This document shows positions 1 to 11,100 of a stretch of 64,000 bases of DNA, in pieces. Each line of letters opens with the position of its first letter. Within the stretch, counting starts at the first letter, position 1. Source of the DNA: Plantago ovata (taxonomy: Eukaryota; Streptophyta; Magnoliopsida; Lamiales; Plantaginaceae). The notes under the pieces were generated by a model. The model had not been told where the DNA came from and made no database searches. It saw only the letters and a program-made list of their open reading frames with translations. The translations under genes were made by a program, and so were the position numbers. The stretch is taken from the NCBI GenBank assembly GCA_028274465.1, contig CM051456.1, positions 51,311,360-51,375,359 on the forward strand. Direction: 5' to 3'.

Positions 1-943
1 GTCGGATTTCTCTCCAGAGCCACAGATGCGGTATGATTCTCCTCGCACCGGGTTCAACCTGCCTTACCACTATGAAACCGGGTTGTTTAACCTGTTAGTT
101 GTCCTACGTAGCCATCCGCCAGGTTCCTCACCATTTTCCACTGCTGATGAAGGAATCGGAGGTGTAGATGGGAATTTTGAGCTGTACTATAACAATGGTA
201 TCGGGTGTCATCTGCCATCGACGATGTCTAAGTTGCTGCATGGATCTGGATGTGATTGTAAGGGGTTTACTTAAGTCAGGTTTTGGCCGCCGTTCTTTCC
301 ATCGAAGACTTCGAGTTATTCAACATCTTCCATAATGATTTCGATGATGGGAAGGGACAAGGACTGGAGATTTACCTATTTTTAAGTGTAAGTGTTTCAA
401 AATTTATTGATCTCTCTTTGATTGTTGTAAAAATATTTTCCCAGTTAGATGTGAGCTTTATTATGGTGTTGAACATGGATCTTCGGTTTAAAAGGTTTGA
501 ACACCTGTTTATTATCTTATGACTGTACGTGATCATTTCATTTTCATCTGTATAGTTTGTTTTGTGTTGATTGATTCTGAGCACGAAGAGATATATTCTA
601 ATTAAACAACCATTTTGATTCATGACAGCTGGTTCAATAGTTTGCCTAGTGATTTTTTTTTTTCAGTTAGAAGTTTCTTCTCATTTTCTTGTGTTTGGTT
701 TTGGAGTGCGTACCAGCCAAGGAAAACTAGCTAACTACTCTGCTGTTGTACCTTCCACACTCACTTCTTTCATATGTTGCGGACCTTGTTAAAATACTTC
801 AATTTTATAATGTTTTTGCCACTTCAAAAATAAATTCATAATGTATTTATTCTAATTTCGTGTAATTGGATAATGTTTTTAACTGTCTGTGAATATATTT
901 TATTTATCGTCCAAATTTTGATTTTGCAATATTGATTTCTCCA
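1..943. other. Flanking DNA with no recognised gene
   Basis: An open stretch of about 82 codons (26-274, plus) matches nothing I recognise, and the remainder is AT-rich with many stops in all frames. It could be exon or intron sequence of a decayed host gene, because the fragment that follows resembles ribosomal protein L3. I found no convincing L3 residues here beyond a weak GFLSRA-like string at the very start. No repeats or element ends were seen. Confidence 0.3.
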
Positions 944-1112
944 GGACTACACGAGAATGAGACTTGTGAAACTGTTATTTTCATTGCAACACCACCGGGT
1001 GCTGTTGGTGTTGTGGGCTACATGGAAACCGCATCTGCACCTAGACTTCTGGGCTCAATTTCTAAGTGAGGAGGTGAAGAGCTACATGAAAATCTCAATC
1101 CGGACAGTCTTC
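944..1112 (+). pseudogene. RPL3: Ribosomal protein L3 (uL3) gene fragment, frameshifted
   Basis: One frame reads LHENETCETVIFIATPPGAV then GVVGYME, which resembles the L3 segment LHKKETCEAVTIIETPP followed by GVVGYVKTP. A second frame then reads WAQFLSEEVKSYMK, resembling WAQHLSEEVRRRFYK. The order and spacing fit L3, but a frameshift separates the halves near 1040-1050 and stops follow. A TTTCTCCAG acceptor-like sequence precedes the first half, so an intron edge may be preserved, which would argue for decayed genomic DNA rather than a retrocopy. Only about 55 of roughly 390 residues are present. L3 is a core protein of the 60S subunit; this copy cannot make it. The family match is from memory of the conserved protein. 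Confidence 0.7.
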
Positions 1113-1310
1113 CCTAATTTATTGGAGCAGCTTCCACACAGGTTTTTTTACTTTCATCAAAACTCACAAGTGGTGTAATTTGCTCAAGCTAACCGATAAG
1201 CATGGGATTAATTCTGGTTTTGTTGTTACTGGAATAAATTAATTTGTAGGGACATATGATGTGGATGAAGAAGCAAGATGACTTTAAGCAGAAGTTTTGA
1301 AACGGAGCGA

Positions 1311-1357
1311 GGAGGGTGCACACAGTGTGCTGAAGGAGGGTGCACACAGTGTGCTGA
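1311..1357. repeat. Two-copy tandem duplication, period 24 bp
   Basis: A 23-bp unit beginning GGAGGGTGCACACAGTGTG occurs at 1311-1333 and again at 1335-1357, separated by one A. The copies are identical. This is a short slippage-type duplication just outside the left end of the hAT transposon. Confidence 0.85.
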
Positions 1358-2487
1358 GTGTTGATAATGTAAATTCTTTTGATCTGTCACTCTTATGTTC
1401 AACAGTCAACGCTTCCATTAATTCGTTCATCTGGCTTATGCAATGACTTCTGTCTAGGCTTTTCAATGGGTTGGGTTGAACCCAACCCAATCCGAAAATT
1501 TAAGGAACGGGTTTCAACCCGACCCGAAAATAATGAAAACCCAACCCGTACCTAACCCGTACCAAATAATTATTAACGGGTTGGGTACGGGTCGGGTACG
1601 GTAAAACCCTATAAACCCGTGACTCCAATCTCTTCTATCTAATAAGAAAACAACGGCCGACTTTCTCCCAGACGACTCAGAATCGACTTCAACTTCAATC
1701 GATCGACTTCACGTCTTCAACAGCCATGAATCGACTTCACTAAGCTCTCTTGAATCTGGATTCGAATCGGCCATGTCACAAATAGGTATGAATTCTATTG
1801 ATTTGATTCTATTGATATGGGTTTTGTTTATTTCATGGGTTCTCTTGATTTGATATTGATTTTGTTGATTTCATGGGTAATGTTGATTATGTTGATTTGA
1901 TATGGGTTTTCATTGCACTCGTAAGCATACCCTCTTCTCCCAGAGGCTCTGAAATTAAATTAATTTAGTGGGTCTATATATCGCAACGAGTATGAGTATT
2001 TGAGCCTTTGATGCTAGCCTGGATCTATAAATTTCATTAGCCTAGATGAGTATCTGGATTATTTGCTCGATTCTTGTATGAATGAATGAATTAATTTAAA
2101 AGTGGATGTTTAAATTTTTTAATGTTGTGTTGCCTGTTGGAGTAATTTTTTTAAGAGAGGCATGATGTAGGTTTGAATTTATATGGGATTCCTGATCCCG
2201 ACTATGCCGAAGATTCTCAAGAACTGCTAACACCGCCGCCGCCGGACCCTTTATTGCACAAAAAGACGAGTAATTCTCCAATCGTTTATGTATTTTCGAT
2301 ATTTAGATATGTTGACGTTGGTTATTGTTTTAACTTTCATATTGGTGTTTGATAATTGTTATTTGTAACATGCAGACACGAGGAAAAGAAGGCGAAAGAA
2401 GACCAAGGTTGCTAGTAATTCTGAAGGTAGGTCCCAAGTACCTCGTGCTAAAACAAAGGGTCGATCACCAAAGAACAAGAGAAAAAT

Positions 2488-2535
2488 AGTCGAGGAAGCG
2501 ACTCAGCAACAAGTCGAGGAAGCGACTCAGCAACA
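2488..2535 (+). repeat. In-frame 24-bp tandem repeat in transposase exon 2
   Basis: Two identical 24-bp units (2488-2511, 2512-2535) encode VEEATQQQ twice, followed by a partial third unit. It lies in the linker between the basic N-terminus and the BED finger. It keeps the frame and is probably harmless to the protein. Confidence 0.85.
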
Positions 2536-3118
2536 AGTCGAGGAAGATGATGGGCTTGATCAGTTAAACAAGGGAGATGGCGGAGAAGACGAAGCACCTG
2601 GTGCTTCAAAAGGTACTACTTGTGCTTTAAAATTTGAGAAATCTAACACAAACCCAGATTAGAGAAATGGAAATTACTAAATGGGTGTAAGTTAAATTCT
2701 AGAAAATGTCACAGTTCATCTAAACAAAAGAAGCAGCAGCCAAGTTCAAGAAAACTGTTTTAGCCACAGAGGAATTAGTGAAGTGTAATAACAAACCTTG
2801 CAAGAAATGGAGCAGTAGAGAAATGGATGATGGATTCTTGTTAAAAGACAACAGACTTGAAATTTTGTAAGAGTTTATCCACTAAAAAAAAAAGAAGAGA
2901 ACATTTAGATTGTGATGATGAATTCTTGTTAAAAGAGATATCAACCACTTCGGAACAGAGGAGTTCATATTTAGTAGTTCAAACAAGTTGGTTCTTGGTT
3001 GGTTTGAATTGAAGATAAGATACAATCATACATGAAGAGAGATATAGAGACTCTGTGTGTAAAAGTAACATGTAAGTAGCAAAGAAATGGTGGTGATTGT
3101 TGCTCTGATTGGTGATTC

Positions 3119-3690
3119 TGCAAGTTTTAGTAGTACTATTTTGTTGCTCTTATTGGTGATATACTACTCTGCTGCTCTGTGTGTGTGGTGACTGTAGTAC
3201 TATTTTGTTGTACTGTACTATTTATTTTTGCATTTCAATTTCGTTTTTTTTTTTTTTTTGTATCTTTCGATTCTTTATAAAGTGGCCTTATTTATCCGTT
3301 AACATAGGATCAAAACTTGTGATGATATTTAAATAAATTTCTACAAAATGAACACTGAAATTCAAATGCAAATGTGTTTGATTTGGTGTTGGGAATTAGC
3401 AGGTGGTGGTGTAGAGTGTAGACTAAGATAAACTTTGCAGGTTTTCTCTATATAGGGTAATTCTTTGGACAAGTAGCTGATTTGTTATTAAGAGTATAGG
3501 CTCAGTTATATTGGATAGAATTTCTCCATGAACTGTGTAATGTAGCAGCTTAATTAGATTAACTGGGTGGTTGAACTTTGCAAGTTTTAGTAGTACTATT
3601 TTGTTGCTCTTATTGGTGATATACTACTCTGCTGCTCTGTGTGTGTGGTGACTGTAGTACTATTTTGTTGTACTGTACTATTTATTTTTG
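3119..3690. repeat. 112-bp direct repeat flanking 348 bp in transposase intron 2
   Basis: The sequence at 3119-3230 recurs without a visible mismatch at 3579-3690. Both copies begin TGCAAGTTTTAGTAG. The arrangement (short direct repeats around a short AT-rich core) resembles a TRIM-like element. However, the repeats do not end in CA and there is no tRNA primer site after the first copy, so a local duplication within the intron is more likely. Confidence 0.75.
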
Positions 3691-6175
3691 TTTTCCTAAA
3701 AATTTGAGTATATATAATTCTCTACTTTGTAGACCCAGGGTTGAAATCTTCTCAATTTGCTCAAGGAGATACTACACATGAACAACGGCGCACTAAGAAG
3801 AGAGGTAGAAAGAATCCCTCTGTTGTTTGGAAGCATTTTACAAAGGCAAAAGGTGGATTGTGGCATTAGTATTCTTTGTGGTCCGAGTATAGGGACAAAT
3901 ACTATGTTGAAGCACATTAAACTACATTGCAAGGAGTACAAGTATCAAGATGAGGGGATGGTGATTAAAAGTCCTAGTGCTTCCTATATTTTTAATCAAG
4001 AGAAGAGTATGGAAGATTTTACTGTTGCGGTTGTTAAACACAATTATCCTCTTAATATTGTACGACACAAGTACTTTGTTCGTTTTATGAAAGACGTGAA
4101 TCCCCATTTCAAACTTCCATGTCCTGCCACTCTGAGAAAAAATATTTTGGCTTTATTTGAGACTGTGAAGATGGAAATGCATAATATTTTTGATGGTGTT
4201 TTTAGTAGAGTTACATTGACTACTGATATGTGGAAGTCTACTTATTTTAAGAAGGATTATTGTTGTGTGACTATTCACTTCATTGATGGCACATGGACTT
4301 TGAGAAAGAAGATTATTGCTTTTAAGAGATTTCGAACTCCACATACTGGACAAGCATTATATGAGGTTCTGAGGGAAGTGATTACACAATGGGATTTGGG
4401 GAAGAAACTAAGTTCAATTGTTGTTGATAATGCCTCAAATAATGATGTGATGGTGGAGAAATTAAGGAATTGGTTATTTCATGATTTGTTCTTGAATGGC
4501 AACATATTTCACACAAGATGTAGTGCTCATATCTTCAATCTTGTTGTGCACGATGGACTTGAGGTAATTGATGGATTGCTTGAAAACATTCGTGAAACAG
4601 TTAAATTGCTTGATAGGTCGGATAATTGTGCTCAATGGTTTGAACGTGCGAAGTTAGAGTGCAAATTGAATGGCTTGAAAGATGTGCCTATGGATGTTCA
4701 AAATAGGTGGAACTCGACCTTTCTGATGTTGGAGGCAGCCCTACCGCTTAGGCAGCCCTACCGCTTAGGGCAGCATTCAAATGGTGGACGGATAATGATA
4801 AGAATTATGGCAGCAATCCGAGTGAAGATGAATGGGAAGTTGCTGGGGTTATGTATGAGTGTTTGAAGCCATTCTATCAAGCTACTCTTCGCTTAAGTGG
4901 GAATCAATACCCTACTTCCAACATCTTTTTCGTTGATATATCTGACATACATGTGAAGATTCTACAATGGGAAAAGAGTAAATATCTGTATGTGAAGCAA
5001 ATGGCTAGCAAAATGAAGTTGAAGTTTCTCAAGTACTGGGAGGAGGGTTCATTGGGTTTGACCATTGCCACAGTGCTTGACCCCAGGTTCAAAATGCAGA
5101 CTGTTGAGTTCTATTACAATGAATAAAGAGCCTTACATTGAGCGAGTTCGCAATGCATTAGAGACTTTGTTTGTATCTTATGGGGGTAGTATCAGTCCCA
5201 CCCCAGCTGCTTCAGTTGGGAGCAGTACATCGATGGGTGATGTTCCATCTTCCCTATATGCTTTAGAGAGATGGTGCCAAACTTCTTCAGTTGTTAAAAA
5301 GTCTGATTTGGATGTATATTTGGGGGAAAGCAAGTTCAACAGTACACAACCATTAGATGTGCTTCAATGGTGGAAGCAAAATGAGGAGCGCCTTCCTATT
5401 TTGGCGAAAATGGCTAGGGATGTGCTAGCGATCCCGGCTACCACTATTGCTTCTGAGTCAGCTTTCAGCACTAGTGGCAGGGTCATATCTGAGTACCGTT
5501 CCAGGCTGAAGCCTGACATTGTGGAAGCAATTATGATATGTGGCGATTGGATTCCGTACCATCCTGATGGTAAGTCTGATATCAAGTATATATACTTATT
5601 TTACTCGTTCATCATGTTTATAAAATTTTATTTTTAATTTGAGTTTTCATTGTAGATGCAAACCGTGGTAATGTTAGCGAACTTCTTGAAGCTTTTGGTT
5701 CGAACGAGTTTGTTGATTTGGAGGATTCAGAAGATTTCGATGAATTTGATGGTTTAGATGAGCTAGATACCGAGAGTATACATTCATGGTAATCCCTTTT
5801 TAAATTTGTACCTTATTAATTTGTGTGATCAAAATATATTTCTGTGTTGACTATTTTTCTTTGAACAATGAAACAATCCCTTTTTTATGTCTATGTGTTG
5901 ACTATTTTTCTTTTTTATTTTTTTTTCAAGATGTGCTTTGGACAGCAAGAAATCAATCGGGAACATTACAAGTTGTAAAATGTGTAGAGTTATTTTGGAC
6001 TTTGTTTGACGATGTTGTGTTTCCATAGCTACATTGAGCATCTCTTATTTTGGACTCATTTTGATGTAATATGGATTATGGATGTTTATATATGTTTTGT
6101 TCTAGTTAAATTGTGATCGATGTATATATGGATGTTGTTTATATCATCTTTATATTTATTTCAACATTTTTTTTA

Positions 6176-6480
6176 CTAGGGCAGGTCAAAAACTGGTTTA
6201 TTCAACCAGAAAACAGATTTTTCTGGACGGGCCAGGTTAGAAACCCGGATTCCTAGTGTTTTTCTGGCCGGGCCGGGCCAAAAACCATTCCTTCCTGGCC
6301 GGGCCGGACCAGGAACGCCCGGGTTGGCCAAAAATCCGGATGGGCCGGTTTTTTCTGACCGGGTTATGTCAAAAACCCGACCGGGCTGGGATTTCTGTTC
6401 GGGTCGGGCCATAAACCCGTTCTGGTGGGCCGGGTCGGAAAACGGGTCCAGCAGTGAGCAAGGTTTTGTCCGGGTTGGGT
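6176..6480. repeat. GC-rich subterminal repeat block of the hAT element
   Basis: About 300 bp near the right end consist of variants of a GGCCGGGCC core followed by AAAAACC, in both orientations. They grade into CGGGTTGGGT motifs next to the inverted end. The left end has a smaller block of AACCCGTACC motifs (1500-1620). Subterminal motif clusters in hAT elements are transposase binding sites in the cases studied. That role is inferred here. Confidence 0.65.
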
Positions 6481-6637
6481 TCATGTCAATTTATCGGGTT
6501 GGGTTAGGGTCGGGTCTTATAATTACGGGTATAATATGGGTTCGGGTTATAACCCAACCCGTACCCATCGCTTATTAATGAGGAGCGGGTATTGATTGGG
6601 TTAGGGAACCCAACCCATTGAAAAGCCTACTTCTGTC

Positions 6638-6904
6638 TCTAATAATACTATGGTAGTATGGTATGAAAGATGAACGCAATCCTGGATTTAACCAAAACAA
6701 AGAGATCAGGTAGTTAATTTTCTTCCGCTTTACATAGCTGAGATCTGTGTTTCATTTTGATAAGTCGTGTAAAATACCTGCTGGGTAGGGTAATAATTTA
6801 GTTTAAATGTGTACACTAGGTGTTATTATCGGCTTCCATTAGCAATCTTTATTTTTGCCAGTTACATTGACTTGAATGATTTCTTCTGAATACCTCATTT
6901 ATTC
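6638..6904. other. No feature seen
   Basis: AT-rich DNA right of the hAT target duplication. No ORF, repeat or element end was found. Confidence 0.3.
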
Positions 6905-7800
6905 TAAGTGGTGACCGAAAGAGACTTTTTAGCTACGGCGGTCACCAAGTACTTTATTTAGCTAAGAGGTCACCATGAAATGGTTTATTGACCAAGAGGT
7001 CACCAAAAGAGGGTTATTAGCTAATAAGTCACCAAACAACCTCGAATTACTCCTCAACGATCTGGATAGATCGGGGGAAATTAGGGTTACCAACAAACTC
7101 CGAGAAAAATTACTCACCCGCCAATCTGTTATCCCGAATGAGTTGTTGATTAAACAATCACGACTCTCTCACGAGTAGAGACCGGATATCTCTAACGACC
7201 CACGAATCTAGAACAGAGAGATCAACAGAGTTGCGGGGACCAAGTATAAATAGGGGTCTAGTTGTATAGGGGAGGCATCCAATCTCACAGCAACCAACTC
7301 ATATACTTCCTTCTACACGTATTTATCAATCTTTTAACATCTGCTCTCAACATTCCCAGAAATCAATCCACCAACATTCCATTAAACGTAAAACATCATA
7401 AACTAAACGACCACAAGAGTTTTTCAGTCACGCTGAAAGCCTCCTATAGCTTTATAAGTTCATCAAATCCATAAAATCCTATATTCGTCCCTCCGGCCGC
7501 CTCTGTAGCTCTCTGCTCGATCCATCGCAAACCACATATCCGGAGTCATAATTCTCCAATTGCCACCGAACAAAAGGATAAGTCGACTACTCTCATTCTT
7601 TAATTTATTTTCACTCTTAGTTCAGACTATTTGGCTTGAGCGTCGGAGTCCATTCGGTCGGCACCACACGGGTGTCCCATTTGGATCTCACGCCCTAGTG
7701 TGCTCTTATTGTGTTGCAGGTTGCCGGTGCCCACCAGATCGTACTGATTCATTCAATTGTAGATTCGGACATCTACAAAGATTTACCAAGAAAGGAAACG
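6905..7800 (+). mobile_element. Possible solo LTR of a gypsy-type retrotransposon
   Basis: Four imperfect copies of a roughly 28-bp unit containing GGTCACCAA (about 6909-7035) lie upstream of a TATA box (TATAAATAG near 7245). Further on comes CTTGAGCGTCGGAGT (near 7636-7650), a motif I associate with the R-U5 part of many plant gypsy LTRs, then TTGCAGGT. The order enhancer-like repeats, TATA box, U5 motif fits an LTR read on the plus strand. I could not fix either end or a target duplication, and no coding region follows, hence solo LTR with low to moderate confidence. Confidence 0.4.
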
Positions 7801-8123
7801 TAAAGAATCTAAATAAACGAACAAAAATGGATGAGTATATACTAGTACTAGAGACAAAGATTGCCTCTTAAAATAATCTCTTCTCAGTTCCTCGATCATT
7901 TTATCATTTGCCAAATAGTTGTTGTTTTGGACCGATAACTGTTGCACCCCTATACTGCTATCTCTTTTTTTATTCACCTTCTTTTTTTTTTTTAATTCTG
8001 AAAAACCTTTCGTCTTCCTCCCTCTCTCTCTTAACCCTTTTTCAGATACACAATGATACTGGTAAATTTTTATTCTCTTCCTTTCTTTCTCTGTTTCTAG
8101 CTGGTGTTTCCCTTCTCTAATTC

Positions 8124-9764
8124 ATGGACGAGAAATTGGTAAATGATGCGGATGATGATTTGTATACACAATTCGCTAATTCGCTAAACTTGTGAACAAG
8201 GCAAATTCAATCTTGGATGAGGCACTAGAAAGGGCGAAATTGATGATGGAAGAGGCAGTACAAGAAGTGAAATTGAAGGTGGAAGAGCCCGGACGATTAG
8301 CGGTTGTCGCACTGATGGGTCAGAGTCACTGAAATTGTATGCCTCAGATTTAGGCATTGAGGATGAAGATGGTTGTGTGGTTCGAAGATGTGCGAAAGAG
8401 GAAAGAGAGGTTAGTTGATCTCTATATTATTTGTTGAGCTTTAGCTAGTGTGTTTTTCTTAATAAGTTATTGGATTTATGTTTGCGGAATTGGAGGAATG
8501 ATACGAGACTAGTGATACTTTGGATTCTGTTTGATTTAGCTTTTGTGCAGAGTGGATTTAGACAGGTTATACAAGTAAAAACTAATTTTTGTCATGATAT
8601 GATGTTGATGCTTGTTATAGTGAATTCTACGCATCATTTGCTTTATCCAAAACAAAGAAAAGGACAACCCAGCAAAATATAACAAACCCCAGGGACCAAT
8701 ATAGTTAGTTGCACTGCACTTTAAGAATCAATAGGCGAACAAGATAACTTTCTATCAAACCCCGTAAATAGTCTCTGTTATGCATTGATGTGATACCAGA
8801 ACTGACACTACTTGATGGTATACTGCTGACTACTTACCCTATGTTGTATTTTTATTATGTGACAGTCGTAGCATGATTCTTCAGTCTAGATTTATGGTAG
8901 AACCTAGTCACAGGGGCGGCACAAGCCCTGTGCGGTTCATCCCGACCGCACAGGGCCTCATAAATTTGGGGCCTCATTTTTATCTTACATATGTTTATAT
9001 AAGTATGTTTATGTTAAGACTTTATTGAAGTTTCATGTCCCGGTGGTGACAATAGGTGGTTTAAGTACCTTGTTGATCATTAGGACTCAGGTTCGATACT
9101 TAACAAGAACAATTTTCTTTTTTATTTTTTTTATCCACTTCCACTCTTATTGTTTGGGGCCTGTTATGAATTTTGGCACATGGCCTCTAAAAATCAGAGC
9201 CGCCCCTGCCTAGTCATATTGATTTTTTCTCCGACATGTGTGCGCTAAGAGAATGCTCTAACAGTTGCACCACAGCCGCATGTTAGTTTAAGCACAACTG
9301 AATGACTGATATGATTGCTAGTCTGTAAGACCTAAACCAAAATGTGTAGAGTCATCCTTTCATGGCATAGGCCAACAAGTAACCCTGGCCAGAACTTATG
9401 TACTTTGATGTTGATGCTTGTAGTGAACTCTACGCATCATCTTGCTTTATCCAGAACAATTTTCAGCTAATAACACAAACTCAGTTTTGTATTGTAACAT
9501 GTTTTTGTAATTTGTTTCATACACTATCTATTCTTGAGTTTATAAAACAAACGTTGTAATCTGTTTCATACACTATTTATCATAACTTGTGTTTTCCTCA
9601 TATGGTTCAACATTGTGACGCCACGGACAGGGGTCCAACCAAATGATGAAGGAGAAAGTGAGGATCATAAGAAACGAGCTCTTCAAGGAGAATTACTAGC
9701 TACTGGCATTGACAGCAGGTTGCTGAAAATTTTATGTCCACAGTGCTTTCCTGAAGATAAATGA
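8124..9764 (+). pseudogene. Unrecognised spliced gene remnant
   Basis: Coding-like segments of one strand lie in order. One is MDEKLVNDADDDLYTQFANS at 8124, which then needs a frameshift into ANSILDEALERAKLMMEEAV. A frame ending GCVVRRCAKEERE runs to a GTTAGT donor near 8410. A possible micro-exon lies near 8552-8575 between a TTTGTGCAG acceptor and GTAAAA. A last exon near 9632-9764 reads GVQPNDEGESEDHKKRAL then LLATGIDSRLLKILCPQCFP and EDK-stop. I do not recognise the family. The first part needs at least one frameshift, so it is more likely a decayed gene than a working one. A MITE (8911-9208) would sit in the last intron. Confidence 0.35.
8911..9208. mobile_element. hAT-type MITE (298 bp) with 8-bp target duplication
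   Basis: The ends are CAGGGGCGG (8911-8919) and CCGCCCCTG (9200-9208), perfect 9-bp inverted repeats. They are flanked by CCTAGTCA at 8903-8910 and 9209-9216. The interior has no ORF. CAGGGGCGG-type ends and 8-bp duplications are typical of non-autonomous plant hAT elements. The ends differ from those of the large hAT at 1455-6629, so a different transposase source is implied. The interior contains GGTTCGATAC, close to a tRNA B box; I take this as incidental. Confidence 0.9.
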
Positions 9765-10440
9765 AGTTAAGAGATGTACGTCTAGGATTTCTTGCTGGAG
9801 TGATGTTAAGTTGAATTAGTACTTTGTATTAGGTAATCAAGTTAGATTTTGTGAAGTGATCCATCTCATATAATGTCTTTTGCATTGTACTCTAAGAGAG
9901 ATATGATTTAAACATGTATTCACTTGTTTTTAAATGTAATCGTTGAAACATATATTCACTTGTTTTTTAATGTAATGGTTGGATTTGTCGAAAAATGGAG
10001 TATTATCAGTTGATCGTTGATTGCATCGTATATTGCTTATTGAAAATTGAGTATTATCAGTTCTAGTGTCTAGAAGTATCGATGTTGTGTCAAGCTTGTT
10101 GTTTTGAAAATTTTGATGCAAGTGGCGTAAAGGATGTTCTTTCCGTATAATTTTCAAATATTTTCACGCAATATTCTTTAACAAGCATTGTCATCTCTGT
10201 TGGTAGCAAGTGAAAATTTACTTGTATTACTTGGTGAAAACATACAACCCCATTTTACACAGCATGCCAAAGAACCAACCTGGAGTCATGGACAATAATT
10301 AAGAAAAGATAATTTTATTCGAGTAGAAGCACCATCCTCAAAATAGAGACATAGACAAATAACATAGCAAGCAAAAGTAATTAAAACAAACACAACAATG
10401 TAAGAAGCTTAGATTCTAGAATAGTCAGCAGAAGTCTAGC
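9217..10440. other. No gene beyond the last exon of the remnant; short duplications
   Basis: The stretch around 9408-9460 repeats, imperfectly, the sequence around 8600-8650 (TTCTACGCATCAT and TTTATCCA blocks). Two shorter local duplications lie at 9515-9590 and 9910-9970. Otherwise the DNA is AT-rich with stops in all frames. Confidence 0.4.
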
Positions 10441-10459
10441 AAAACACCTCCATTTTATA

Positions 10460-11100
10460 GACATGTAATCTTGTTCGATGTTGTTTCTATTCTTAAAGGA
10501 CACTTTCATGAGTTTACAGACTCATTTTATACTTATACATGTGGACAAAGTTGAAAATAAAACTGAAGGAATTGTTTTTTTAAAAAATATGCAAAAAATA
10601 CCTTAAAAATTGAAAAATTGAGGTTGTAGACATGAAACTTGTTCATTGTTGTTTCTGTTTCTATGGGCACTTTCATGAGTTCATACACTCATTTTAAACT
10701 TCTTCACATGTGGACAAAGTTGAAAAAAAAGTGAAGGAAAAAAATTAATAAAATTATACAGAAAAATGCCTTAAAAATGAGAAAATTGAGGATCAGGACA
10801 TGAAATCTCGTTGAATGTTGTTTCTATTTCTAATGGGCACTTCCATGAGTTTATGGACACATTTTTTACTTATACAAGTGGAGAAAGTTGAAAACAAAGT
10901 GAAGGGAAAAAATAATAAAAATATGCAGAAAAAATACCTTAAAAATGGAAAAATTGAGGATCTAAACATGAAATCTTGTTCAATGTTGTTTCTATTTCTA
11001 ATGGGCACTTCCATGAGTTTATGGACACATTTTTACTTATACAAGCGAAGAAAGATGAAAAAAATTGAAGGAAAAAAAGATCATGCAAATATGGAAATGA
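10460..11100. repeat. Tandem array, about four units of 168 bp
   Basis: Anchors (GACATG or AACATG followed by A-rich sequence and TTGTTT) start at 10460, 10629, 10797 and 10965, giving spacings of 169, 168 and 168 bp. Each unit carries the blocks GGCACTTTCATGAG, ACTTATACA-GTGGA-AAAG and CCTTAAAAAT. The last unit is incomplete and decays after about 11080. Short ORFs seen here are by-products of the repeat. The array lies downstream of the 3' end of the PI4K-gamma gene. Confidence 0.85.

Larger units (their letters stand above)
1773..5792 (+). pseudogene. hAT transposase gene, four exons, broken
   Basis: A model with canonical GT-AG introns fits: exons 1773-1785, 2376-2612, 3733-5569 and 5656-5792. 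Phase is kept across all junctions (MSQI + DTRKRRRKK, SK + DPGLKSS, HPD + ANRGNV). In order one sees a basic, NLS-like N-terminus; a BED finger (RKNPSVVWKHFTKAKG, then later C/H residues ending LKHIKLHCKEY); LTTDMW; VDNASNNDVM; CSAHIFNLVV; RWNSTFLML; and a C-terminal dimerisation region (WWKQNEERLPILAKMARDVL and SESAFSTSGRVI). The tail is acidic. There are three disruptions: a frameshift inside the BED finger (about 3845-3900), a 17-bp tandem duplication (4735-4751 and 4752-4768), and a small indel near 5115-5125. The protein would bind the element ends and cut in the nucleus; this copy is not expected to work. Confidence 0.9.
1455..6629 (+). mobile_element. Complete hAT DNA transposon (5175 bp)
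   Basis: The ends are perfect 23-bp terminal inverted repeats (1455-1477 and 6607-6629) beginning TAGGCTTTTCAATGGG. They are flanked by a perfect 8-bp target duplication, CTTCTGTC, at 1447-1454 and 6630-6637. Eight-bp duplications and short inverted ends are the hAT signature, and the interior encodes a hAT transposase with BED finger, DDE-type and dimerisation segments. Both subterminal regions are rich in AACCCG/CGGGTT motifs. The transposase gene is broken, so the copy could move only if a related intact transposase acted on it. The intact ends and duplication suggest an undisturbed insertion. Confidence 0.95.

Noticed and set aside
3119..3690. TRIM retrotransposon
   Set aside because: Direct repeats lack a CA end and there is no primer binding site or polypurine tract.
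6176..6484. Proline/arginine-rich ORF near the hAT right end
   Set aside because: Product of the GC-rich subterminal repeat, without coding character.
8911..9208. SINE because of GGTTCGATAC
   Set aside because: Inverted ends and an 8-bp duplication show a hAT MITE; no A box at the right distance is convincing.
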